6,385 bases of DNA from Euryarchaeota archaeon UBA259 (lineage in GTDB: Archaea > Thermoplasmatota > Poseidoniia > Poseidoniales > Poseidoniaceae): the NCBI GenBank assembly GCA_002506275.1, contig DAXG01000010.1, forward strand, positions 1 to 6,385, written 5' to 3'. A program made the translations under genes and the position numbers. This document shows, piece by piece, positions 1-6,040 of this stretch. Below the pieces are notes generated by a model that saw only the letters and a list, made by a program, of their open reading frames with translations, did no database searches and was not told the DNA's origin. Position 1 is the first letter of the stretch. The number at the start of each line of letters is the position of its first letter.

Positions 1-2
1 AA

Positions 3-248
3 AAACCCTTAGATTACGATACTCTTTATTCCATGCTTGAACGACTCCAGGGCGATGTCGGTCAAGCTGTGCGTTGGAAAGATAAGGCCGTTCAAAGCAT
101 CGACACATCCGATATTGATGCCAACGACATCGAATCAGTTGCTCGTTTTTTATCAGAGTTCGGTCACTTGATGGAACGTCCATGGCTAGACGTTGGGAGC
201 GTTACGATGATTGGACGGCCTGTTGAGAATTTGGCTCGTCTTCTTTAG
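3..248 (+). CDS. C-terminal part of an unrecognised protein (5' end outside window)
   Basis: The reading frame is open from the first complete codon of the window to a TAG stop at 246-248, giving 81 residues of a C-terminus. There is an internal ATG at 33, but codons before it are also open and nothing resembling a ribosome binding site precedes it, so this is more likely the tail of a longer gene than a 71-residue protein. The sequence is hydrophilic and looks mostly helical (for example LERLQGDVGQAV and VARFLSEFGHLMERPW), with no cysteines and no membrane segment. Codon choice (CGT/CGA arginine, GAA, GAT) matches the S19e gene in this window, which supports real coding. I do not recognise the family. 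Its 3' end overlaps the 3' end of the opposing PqqD-like gene by 47 bases. Confidence 0.6.
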   Translation, partial: KPLDYDTLYSMLERLQGDVGQAVRWKDKAVQSIDTSDIDANDIESVARFLSEFGHLMERPWLDVGSVTMIGRPVENLARLL

Positions 249-756
249 CAGCACCCCGCTCTTTTTCAGATCTCGGCTCCACATCGAACTTTCGATGCTC
301 GTCTACTTCAGCGAGCGTTTGATTTTTGGGCGTCGTTCCGGGAGAAATTAACCACTTCCCGGTAAAAGGCTCACGAAGTAAGGTCATGAGGTTTCGTGAT
401 TTTAATGCATCAATTCCGGCAGCAGTTCGATCGACGGCAGGTGCGATGTCTTCATTGAATGTGGAATCCATAGCAGAACATACTTCTTGGAAGCTACGTG
501 TACCATCGCAAAGTTCCCATAACATGCTGTTCATTTGGTCGAACGGTCGACGAACTTCACGCGGAGCGCGGAGTATTTTTGCGAGAATCCGTTCGAGCCG
601 TGTGAATCGTTTTTCTATACGGAGTACGATGTTCATCCCCGTGACTCCTTCTTCTTCCAAGTGTGGGCCTGGCTCACCTACCCTCGCCCACCATACGGGG
701 AGGCGGCAGGGGTATGTTCCCGAATATTGATGGCTTTCACTGTCTGCTATTTCCAC
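202..756 (-). CDS. PqqD-like (RRE-fold) protein with charged C-terminal tail
   Basis: Residues about 60-125 show the PqqD family pattern: a basic stretch leading to RRPFDQMNSMLWELCDGTRSF, that is R-x-x-D, a tryptophan at about 80 and C-D-G at 83-85, then a helical region ending in ALKSRNLM. PqqD is a small winged-helix-like domain that binds a precursor peptide for a radical SAM enzyme; stand-alone relatives occur widely without PQQ synthesis, and their role is often unknown. No partner enzyme is in the window. The last ~55 residues are charged, low in complexity and probably disordered. Start choice: the GTG at 756 has GAGGG six bases upstream, overlapping the stop of the preceding small gene. 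The extra N-terminus also contains PHLEEEGVTGMNIVLRIEK, resembling the acidic W/L-EEE-x-x-G strand that precedes the domain in many relatives. Alternatives are TTG at 762 and ATG at 636 (144 residues, GGAG eight bases upstream). The family call is from pattern recognition only; the exact function is unknown. Confidence 0.72.
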   Translation of the reverse strand: MEIADSESHQYSGTYPCRLPVWWARVGEPGPHLEEEGVTGMNIVLRIEKRFTRLERILAKILRAPREVRRPFDQMNSMLWELCDGTRSFQEVCSAMDSTFNEDIAPAVDRTAAGIDALKSRNLMTLLREPFTGKWLISPGTTPKNQTLAEVDEHRKFDVEPRSEKERGAAKEDEPNSQQAVQSS

Positions 757-762
757 GTTCAA

Positions 763-767
763 CCCTC
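763..767 (-). promoter_or_regulatory. Shine-Dalgarno site of the PqqD-like gene
   Basis: On the minus strand GAGGG lies six bases before the GTG at 756. It overlaps the TGA stop (766-768) of the small membrane protein gene, an arrangement typical of translational coupling. It favours the longer form of the PqqD-like protein over the internal ATG at 636. Confidence 0.5.
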
Positions 768-945
768 AAAATTCTGTAAAAGTCCATACGACCATCACGA
801 CCATTGCCGCCACACCCGAAAAGGCAACCATTCGCGTGGCTTCGAGCCGTTCTGTAAAATTCCTTAGGAACCAAGTCCCAACCCCACAAACCGCAATCAC
901 GGCCCAAAGAAGATACCAAGCAGCGGGGTAAACTGTTGACTCCAT
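766..945 (-). CDS. 59-residue two-helix membrane protein of unknown function
   Basis: This small frame runs from ATG at 943-945 to TGA at 766-768 and is easy to miss. It encodes a hairpin: a hydrophobic helix at about residues 7-27 (AAWYLLWAVIAVCGVGTWFL), a short arginine-containing loop (RNFTERLEATR), a second helix at about 39-55 (MVAFSGVAAMVVMVVW) and a FTEF end. Positive charges in the loop suggest the loop faces the cytoplasm and both termini face out. It sits 26 bases after the stop of the large surface protein gene and 9 bases before the GTG of the PqqD-like gene, so it is probably co-transcribed with both. No clear Shine-Dalgarno site precedes its ATG. I do not recognise a family. The clean membrane pattern and the tight fit between neighbours are the evidence that it is real. 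Confidence 0.62.
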   Translation of the reverse strand: MESTVYPAAWYLLWAVIAVCGVGTWFLRNFTERLEATRMVAFSGVAAMVVMVVWTFTEF

Positions 946-971
946 GTGATTCGCCTACAGTATGTTGGTTG

Positions 972-3900
972 TTACTGTTTCGTATCGAGGTATTGCTGCC
1001 CATAATACTGCCATTGTTCCATCGACCAGCCTGCTGGCAATCCTTCGGCTGGGACTTCAGGTCCAGTGAGTAGAGGCACAGGTGATGGTTCTGGAGTTGG
1101 CGATGAAATAGGTGGTCCTTGTTCAAGCTCAACTGTTTCGAACACTGGTATCGTTTTCGGATGCGAATCGTACATCTCTTCAGTTTCACGGTTTGAGCGT
1201 TTACGAAGCAACAGTGTGAGAATTACAGCGGCAAACAGGAATCCTGCAATCGAAGTAGCAAGGACTTCCGCATTCATTTCGAACTGTTCAGTTTCCATTT
1301 GTTCAAACACGTAAAACTGTTCATCCTGCCAACTCAACACACCGTCTTCAGATTCAACAACAAATTGGAGATTTCCTTCAAGCGGCCCTTCTAACCTGTG
1401 CAATTCACACTTGATGTCCTCATATTTTGGCGATATGTGGCCCGGTTCAAATTCAAAATTTCTTCCTGATTCATTGACCAGCAATCCGAGGCAGACAATC
1501 TGCCAACCTTGGGGTTTTGAAATCTCGACGTTGTATATTTCGTCTTGACTGGATGTTGAAGTAAGATTCAACCAAAACGGTACGCCTGTTCCTGATTCGG
1601 TTGTCCCGTTCATGGTCTGACTTAATTCAGCGTTGAGCACCCGTTGGGAATCGACCAGTATCAACACATCATGCACCAGTTCATACGGTTTATTTTCGGC
1701 ATTATTTCCCGCAATCACTTCAAATGAAACTACAATTCTGCTGTTCAACTGCATTGAATCAGGAATAATCATGTCGACCTTCACGACCATCTCTTGTCCT
1801 GCAGCCATCACAAATGGGTTGTAAAGCCCCATCGGAAGAGAGGCCCCCGAATCACCAACGCTCAAGAAACTCATGAGTTCATCGTTCGGCGGAGATACAG
1901 AAACGCTTGCCATTACTACAAACGAATCATCCACTGCATTACCTATATTTTTGACGGTCACACTTACTGAAGAAGAATCGCCAACTGCAGCAGTTGATTC
2001 GGTCATGTTGGCGAAGAGAGAAGGTATTCTTACCGCGGCGGTTATGGTGTCAAATTCGATGACATTATCTGAATTCATAATGTCTGGAAGCCCTTCGCTG
2101 TTTTCCACGCTAAATGAGAGCGTGTGTATTTCTCCAGCCCGTTCCTCGCTTGGAAGGAGAATCATGATATCGAGGGTTACGGCGTATTCATTATCGTACC
2201 GTGCAGATAATTCGATTGGACCTGAATGGTTCATGTTGTCGATTCGAACCCACCATGACCAAGATTCAGGAATCGATTCAGTGGTAAGAATCGCCTCAAC
2301 AGGTCCATTTCCATTGTTTTCAACATCGACTGTAAGTAGAGTCGGAACGCCGGGTTTCAATTTTATCGGTGCTTCGATCAGCGTTAATCGTAAATCACTC
2401 ACTGTACGAACTGAAATCTCGTCAAATTCAGCACCTTGGAAGACCATTCCACTTCGCTGTGAGGTGATGGTTGGCGTTATGCTTGGCGCCATATCACCTG
2501 CCTGTGCAGTAGTTGGTGATGTCACTTCGATACGAAACGTGGCGGATGATTGACTGTTCACCACGGCAGCCTGAGTTGGTGGCGATTCAATCACCCAACT
2601 TCCAACATTAGAATGGTCGATACTTATTGAAAAAATATCTTGGCGACTGGCATTGTTCCAAATGGTAAATTCGATTGAAATACTGTCACCTGCATCCATT
2701 TCCCAAATTTGGTTCTTCTGTTCTTGGGTCATGCCTACACTGGCGTCACTAATCATCGATGCTGAAACATCAATGTCTTGAGTATGGCTACGCGTGGAGG
2801 TATTTTGTGATGTGGCGGTTAATGAGAACTCATACATTGAATCTGGGATGGCAGTTTCAGGCACCGTAAGGATGAAATCCACATTGACCGGAGTATCTGG
2901 CCTCACCAGTACATTTTCACTTTGCGTCCACCCAAAATTCACATTCCATCCTTGCCCTAGATTTGACGTATCAAGATCCAATACAAACACATCTGTTGCA
3001 TCACCTCGATTCTGTACTTCGAGAGAAAACGGACATGAACTTCCTGGCGGGCATGCAGGCGCCACCTCAGGTCGAAGAATGTACGGTTCTCTGTCCGGCA
3101 TAACTTGGAATTGCATTGGAAGAGTTGTGTTAACGTCGCTGTACTGGCTTGACTCTCCTCTGAATGTCATTTGTTGGAAACCGGTAGTTGCATTTTCATC
3201 TGGTTTTATTTTGATATCGATGAGTTTTGATTCACCGGGTGCGAGAAGAACGCCTGATTGTTCATTGATGGAGACCCCATTCGGGTTCGCATAATAGACT
3301 TCCCACTCGGCAGGTAATCCGATAATTTGAGGCAATATTGAATCAGAGATGTTACCATCGTTGACCACCTCCACGCGCACAGCACCCCATTCACCTGGGA
3401 CCGAACCATCCGTGGATATGCCGTTTGACGACAATGCGTATTCCTCTGCCCGAACTTTTTGGTCATAAACAATGACCAACTCATCAAAGTAATAACCGAT
3501 ATCCGTCAGTGTTGCGTCCGACTCAAACAAGAATCGAAACTGGGTCTGTGCGTGAAAGTGCTCCTGCGGAACCGGAATCAGTGGTGACATGATTCCACCA
3601 TCGTTCACTGAGAAAGTCCGATAATCCTGCCCATCGATAAAACTTTGATCGACTGTACCCTGTACTGTCGCCAGGTCAAACCAGTTGCCAAATGCTGTTT
3701 TCACTTGCACTTTCAACCGATCATTCGTTTCCGCACTTCCTGTGTAGTAGAAACTCAATCCGTTGGTACGTGAGGGATTGCTCACGGCGTCTGACATGTC
3801 CATGACCGGTGTTGTGAGAGATGACGCTAAATTATTCGAATACGACGACGACTGCCCATTGCCGGCATGGCAACTGCTGCCCATGGAAAGTGCAGTGTCT

Positions 3901-4505
3901 GTACTCAGCCCCCATTCGGTTCCTGCAGTCCATCCGTTGAGATTATCGCAATTAAAGTACAAACTTGCGACGGTCATCGTGGCTCCAAATGCATCATTTT
4001 GTACATTGTCATCGGACACGGTCGATGTTGCGCGAACGATCAGCGTGTGATTTCCCGAATAGGTGGGTGTAAACGTCTTTGAAACGGTATTTGACTCGCC
4101 TCCGGCGAGCGATGAGAGTTGGAGTGTTTCATTTATGGGTTCAAAGAGTGCGTATTCATTGTGAAGGACTTTGATGTTGACATCTATGAATCCTGAACTC
4201 GCAGTACCTAAGTTCTCGACGAGTGCTTCAAGTTGGATTGGAACGTCCACGACAGCATCTGTAACGTACAAAGACTGTGGGCGGTTGAATCCGAGAACAG
4301 GATAGTTGGATGAAAACATTCGATACTGCTCTTCATCCCCCGGTGTGGTGTAAGAAAACGATACTTCAGTGACGGTTAAGTCAACACCTGTACCCCTGGC
4401 TGCCACGCCGTGAGCAGTTTCACCTGCAAGATTTACCAGCCCTCCAAAAGGAATGCTGCTCCCTATGAATAGGACCAAAATCAAACCGGCAAGGAATTTT
4501 TTCAT
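972..4505 (-). CDS. Large secreted, membrane-anchored multi-domain beta-sandwich surface protein
   Basis: This 1177-residue protein begins with a signal peptide (MKKFLAGLILVLFIGSS, residues 1-17, hydrophobic to about 27). A CARDB-like Ig-fold domain follows at about 41-180, then a jelly-roll-like domain at about 182-348 with cysteines 186 and 212. About five further Ig-like or CARDB/NEW3-like repeats fill 350-1070, each marked by phrases such as VENLGTA, VVNDGNIS, VQNRGDATD, VENNGNGP or VKNIGNAVDD followed by a buried tryptophan or LxPGE-type turn. Cysteines 485/491 and 1005/1033 make two further likely disulfides. About a dozen N-x-S/T sequons suggest N-glycosylation. A membrane helix at about 1080-1100 is followed by basic RKRSNR, a proline-rich linker and the aromatic tail GLPAGWSMEQWQYYGQQYL. 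The ectodomain should be outside the cell and the tail inside. ATG at 4505 was chosen over TTG at 4532 because that TTG lies in the TATA box. The role is unknown: adhesion, S-layer-type or binding stalk are possible. No catalytic motif was seen. Confidence 0.9.
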   Translation of the reverse strand: MKKFLAGLILVLFIGSSIPFGGLVNLAGETAHGVAARGTGVDLTVTEVSFSYTTPGDEEQYRMFSSNYPVLGFNRPQSLYVTDAVVDVPIQLEALVENLGTASSGFIDVNIKVLHNEYALFEPINETLQLSSLAGGESNTVSKTFTPTYSGNHTLIVRATSTVSDDNVQNDAFGATMTVASLYFNCDNLNGWTAGTEWGLSTDTALSMGSSCHAGNGQSSSYSNNLASSLTTPVMDMSDAVSNPSRTNGLSFYYTGSAETNDRLKVQVKTAFGNWFDLATVQGTVDQSFIDGQDYRTFSVNDGGIMSPLIPVPQEHFHAQTQFRFLFESDATLTDIGYYFDELVIVYDQKVRAEEYALSSNGISTDGSVPGEWGAVRVEVVNDGNISDSILPQIIGLPAEWEVYYANPNGVSINEQSGVLLAPGESKLIDIKIKPDENATTGFQQMTFRGESSQYSDVNTTLPMQFQVMPDREPYILRPEVAPACPPGSSCPFSLEVQNRGDATDVFVLDLDTSNLGQGWNVNFGWTQSENVLVRPDTPVNVDFILTVPETAIPDSMYEFSLTATSQNTSTRSHTQDIDVSASMISDASVGMTQEQKNQIWEMDAGDSISIEFTIWNNASRQDIFSISIDHSNVGSWVIESPPTQAAVVNSQSSATFRIEVTSPTTAQAGDMAPSITPTITSQRSGMVFQGAEFDEISVRTVSDLRLTLIEAPIKLKPGVPTLLTVDVENNGNGPVEAILTTESIPESWSWWVRIDNMNHSGPIELSARYDNEYAVTLDIMILLPSEERAGEIHTLSFSVENSEGLPDIMNSDNVIEFDTITAAVRIPSLFANMTESTAAVGDSSSVSVTVKNIGNAVDDSFVVMASVSVSPPNDELMSFLSVGDSGASLPMGLYNPFVMAAGQEMVVKVDMIIPDSMQLNSRIVVSFEVIAGNNAENKPYELVHDVLILVDSQRVLNAELSQTMNGTTESGTGVPFWLNLTSTSSQDEIYNVEISKPQGWQIVCLGLLVNESGRNFEFEPGHISPKYEDIKCELHRLEGPLEGNLQFVVESEDGVLSWQDEQFYVFEQMETEQFEMNAEVLATSIAGFLFAAVILTLLLRKRSNRETEEMYDSHPKTIPVFETVELEQGPPISSPTPEPSPVPLLTGPEVPAEGLPAGWSMEQWQYYGQQYLDTKQ
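987..1043 (-). other. Aromatic cytoplasmic tail motif of the large surface protein
   Basis: The last residues of the surface protein read GLPAGWSMEQWQYYGQQYL, five residues before the stop. The motif is set off from the membrane helix by a proline-rich, low-complexity linker, so it looks like a compact cytoplasmic peptide for binding a partner. The LPAGW start recalls the first tryptophan of WW domains, but the rest does not match that fold. From memory, similar endings recur in other marine Group II surface proteins; I could not check this here. Confidence 0.45.
1206..1262 (-). other. C-terminal membrane anchor of the large surface protein
   Basis: This stretch encodes LATSIAGFLFAAVILTLLL, an uninterrupted hydrophobic helix followed directly by RKRSNR. 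By the positive-inside rule the following tail is cytoplasmic and the large N-terminal part is outside. Confidence 0.85.
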
Positions 4506-4529
4506 CGGGCTCAAAACCCTACATTCCTT

Positions 4530-4541
4530 CAATATATATGA
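4530..4541 (-). promoter_or_regulatory. TATA box of the surface protein unit, near-leaderless start
   Basis: On the minus strand the sequence TCATATATATTG is a good archaeal TATA box, with its centre about 31 bases before the ATG at 4505. Archaeal transcription usually begins about 25-27 bases downstream of the TATA centre, which would give a leader of only about 4-6 bases. No Shine-Dalgarno site precedes the ATG, in agreement with leaderless translation. The box lies in the 51-base gap after the stop of the upstream membrane protein gene, so the two surface genes probably have separate promoters. Confidence 0.6.
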
Positions 4542-4556
4542 GGGAATTGGAGAGAA

Positions 4557-5375
4557 TTATTCCTTGTTTTCAAGGGAATCAACGATATGTTTCTCGGAGT
4601 TCTCCAACTTCACTTGGTCCTTCTTTTCCTTTGCTTTAGCAGCAAAATAGACAGTGAAGGAGGGGATGAGCACCATTGAAAAACACCCGATGACCGCAGC
4701 AAGAGCCCACAAAAACTCCGTCCCTGCATCGACTGAAAATACGGCAATGGTGTCAAATTCCTCGTTGACCGTTACGAGTGATATATCCGGTGATGTAAGG
4801 CGGTCTCCAACTTCAATAATTTCAACGCGAATGGTCGACGGAACGTGATTGTACTCAATAAGTTCTCGAGCTTTCGTTGTGGCAACATCGATGTTTTCTC
4901 CGTACACTGTACCGTTGTTTCTTCTGGCTGGGTCGTACGATGTCAGAGCATTGATTTGAACGTCGTCTCCGTTCGAGTCGACCTGATGCGTTGTATTCAT
5001 TTGACATTGCTTGGCGCAACTGAATGCTTGGTCCGATTCTACCCCGAGCAGACGGTGGCTGTAGAGTCCGGCGGCGTTGATGAGACGTACCTTCGAATCA
5101 TCCGAAAGTTCTGATGCTGTGAGGTAAACCCATGTGAGGTTCGAACTGTTCGCTGGAATATCCCAAGCCCAAGTGGTCGTGTTTGACGACTCTTGGTAAA
5201 TCCGCGTAGGGTCGTTGATGGTATGGTCAGTTTCCTCAGTATCGGTTGTGTAAAGATAGTATGAAGGTGATACTGTGGCGCCGTATACAGCATATGAGAG
5301 GAGTAAAATGAGTGTGACGGAAAGACCCATCAATGTTCTCAAAAGGTTCGGGTTCTGAGCCAATGCCTTCTTCAT
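4557..5375 (-). CDS. Membrane-anchored exported protein of unknown function, two membrane helices
   Basis: From the ATG at 5375 this is a 272-residue protein. A hydrophobic helix at about residues 14-35 (LMGLSVTLILLLSYAVYGAT) is a signal anchor or uncleaved signal peptide. The outer region at about 36-218 has five N-x-S/T sequons (near residues 65, 76, 79, 127 and 154) and a CAKQC pair (residues 120 and 124) that could form a disulfide or bind a metal. A second helix at about 220-245 (FLWALAAVIGCFSMVLIPSF) leads into a highly charged lysine/glutamate-rich tail, presumably cytoplasmic. Alternative starts are TTG at 5399 and TTG at 5387, the latter with GGAG six bases upstream; the ATG has only a weak GGAT. 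I do not recognise the family. It is a separate unit from, but next to, the large surface protein, which hints at a shared envelope role without proving it. Confidence 0.8.
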   Translation of the reverse strand: MKKALAQNPNLLRTLMGLSVTLILLLSYAVYGATVSPSYYLYTTDTEETDHTINDPTRIYQESSNTTTWAWDIPANSSNLTWVYLTASELSDDSKVRLINAAGLYSHRLLGVESDQAFSCAKQCQMNTTHQVDSNGDDVQINALTSYDPARRNNGTVYGENIDVATTKARELIEYNHVPSTIRVEIIEVGDRLTSPDISLVTVNEEFDTIAVFSVDAGTEFLWALAAVIGCFSMVLIPSFTVYFAAKAKEKKDQVKLENSEKHIVDSLENKE

Positions 5376-5522
5376 CAGTCTATCCAAATGCCACTCCAAC
5401 TTGAACCCTTGTTCGATTCATTATTCGTTTGACGGCGTCGAACTGAACCTGATGTAGTAGCATCCCTTACCCGTTCTCTTCATATAGGGGAGTTCGTTCG
5501 GCAAATTGCTCGGTGTCTTATC
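5376..5522. promoter_or_regulatory. Divergent promoter region between membrane protein gene and rps19e
   Basis: This gap of 147 bases separates two genes transcribed away from each other, so it must hold both promoters. The plus-strand one is listed separately. For the minus strand the best candidate I can see is the weak AATAAT around 5419-5427, which would place transcription start near 5398. Its fit is poor, and it cannot decide between the possible start codons of the membrane protein. No inverted repeat or operator was evident. Confidence 0.45.
5479..5488 (+). promoter_or_regulatory. Probable TATA box for rps19e-PDCD5
   Basis: TTCATATAGG lies about 38 bases before the S19e ATG. With the usual archaeal spacing transcription would begin near 5510, giving a leader of about a dozen bases. 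GGTG at 5512-5515, seven bases before the ATG, could serve as a short Shine-Dalgarno site. Confidence 0.5.
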
Positions 5523-6017
5523 ATGACGACTCTATACGATATACCCGCTGAAATCCTTAACCCAGCTCTTGCAGCGCGACTTGAAGAATCAAAGAGCGTT
5601 TCAACGCCAGAATGGGCAGAATTTGTCAAAACTGGTGCCGACCGTGAACGCCCACCGTCTCAATCGAACTGGTGGTTCCTACGATCTGCTGCAATTCTTC
5701 GTAAGGTTGCTCGTGAAGGCCCTGTCGGCGTTACGCACCTTGCACAAGCATTCGGTGGTCGAAAAGACAACGGAGCAGGACCGAACACCCCAGGTGTTGC
5801 TTCACGCCACATTATTCGCACATCCCTACAACAACTCGAAGAATCCGGATTGGTTGAAAAAGTTCCAGGTCGTGTCGTTGAAGACGAAAACGGTGACGCT
5901 CTGCAACTCTACAAAGGTCGCCGAATCACTGCGTCCGGGCACAAAATGATTGATGCAGTCGCCCATGAATGCCGACCTGCAGCAAATGAACAATTCCCAG
6001 GGCTTTCGAAGTACTGA
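5523..6017 (+). CDS. rps19e: Small ribosomal subunit protein S19e (eS19)
   Basis: This 164-residue protein is a component of the small ribosomal subunit in archaea and eukaryotes, where eS19 sits in the head and is needed for subunit maturation. Family signatures are strong: PEWAEFVKTG (29-38) with RERPP (41-45), NWWFLRSAAILRKV (49-62), EGPVGVTHLAQAFGGRK (65-81), SRHIIRTSLQQLEESGLVEK (94-113) and the final RRITASGHKMID helix. It is slightly longer than the usual ~150 residues. The surplus comes from an acidic insert at about 118-130 (VVEDENGDALQLY) and a C-terminal tail after about residue 149 (ending in FPGLSKY). The ATG at 5523 fits the family's N-terminus (DIPAEIL for the common VPA-x-x-L). 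The PDCD5 gene follows after 23 bases, an archaeal pairing, and the two are probably co-transcribed. Confidence 0.96.
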   Translation: MTTLYDIPAEILNPALAARLEESKSVSTPEWAEFVKTGADRERPPSQSNWWFLRSAAILRKVAREGPVGVTHLAQAFGGRKDNGAGPNTPGVASRHIIRTSLQQLEESGLVEKVPGRVVEDENGDALQLYKGRRITASGHKMIDAVAHECRPAANEQFPGLSKY

Positions 6018-6028
6018 AGGGCGTGAAC

Positions 6029-6034
6029 GAGGTG
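6029..6034 (+). promoter_or_regulatory. Shine-Dalgarno site of the PDCD5 gene
   Basis: GAGGTG is separated by six bases from the ATG at 6041 and is a strong match to the complement of the 16S rRNA tail. It fixes the start of the PDCD5 gene and shows that internal genes here use leadered initiation, unlike the near-leaderless surface protein gene. Confidence 0.75.
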
Positions 6035-6040
6035 GCAAGC

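Noticed and set aside
259..266. T-run after the incoming plus-strand gene as a terminator
   Set aside because: Only five consecutive T residues lie within the opposing coding sequence, and there is no hairpin; too weak to call.
326..730. 134-codon plus-strand frame opposite the PqqD-like gene
   Set aside because: It is antisense to a recognisable domain, and its product is arginine/serine-rich with no family pattern.
637..765. Possible intergenic region with its own promoter for a shorter PqqD-like protein starting at 636
   Set aside because: The stretch is open in frame and not AT-rich, and it encodes an acidic strand resembling the N-terminus of PqqD relatives. A good ribosome binding site precedes the GTG at 756. 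The shorter start remains possible.
737..1189. 150-codon minus-strand frame across the end of the surface protein gene and the small membrane protein gene
   Set aside because: It is shifted relative to two better supported frames. Its product is rich in arginine, cysteine, histidine and serine with no domain pattern, as expected of an out-of-frame reading.
1873..2553. 226-codon plus-strand frame opposite the surface protein gene
   Set aside because: It is one of several open antisense frames over the long gene. The serine/threonine-rich product mirrors the codon bias of the true strand, and there is no promoter or ribosome binding site.
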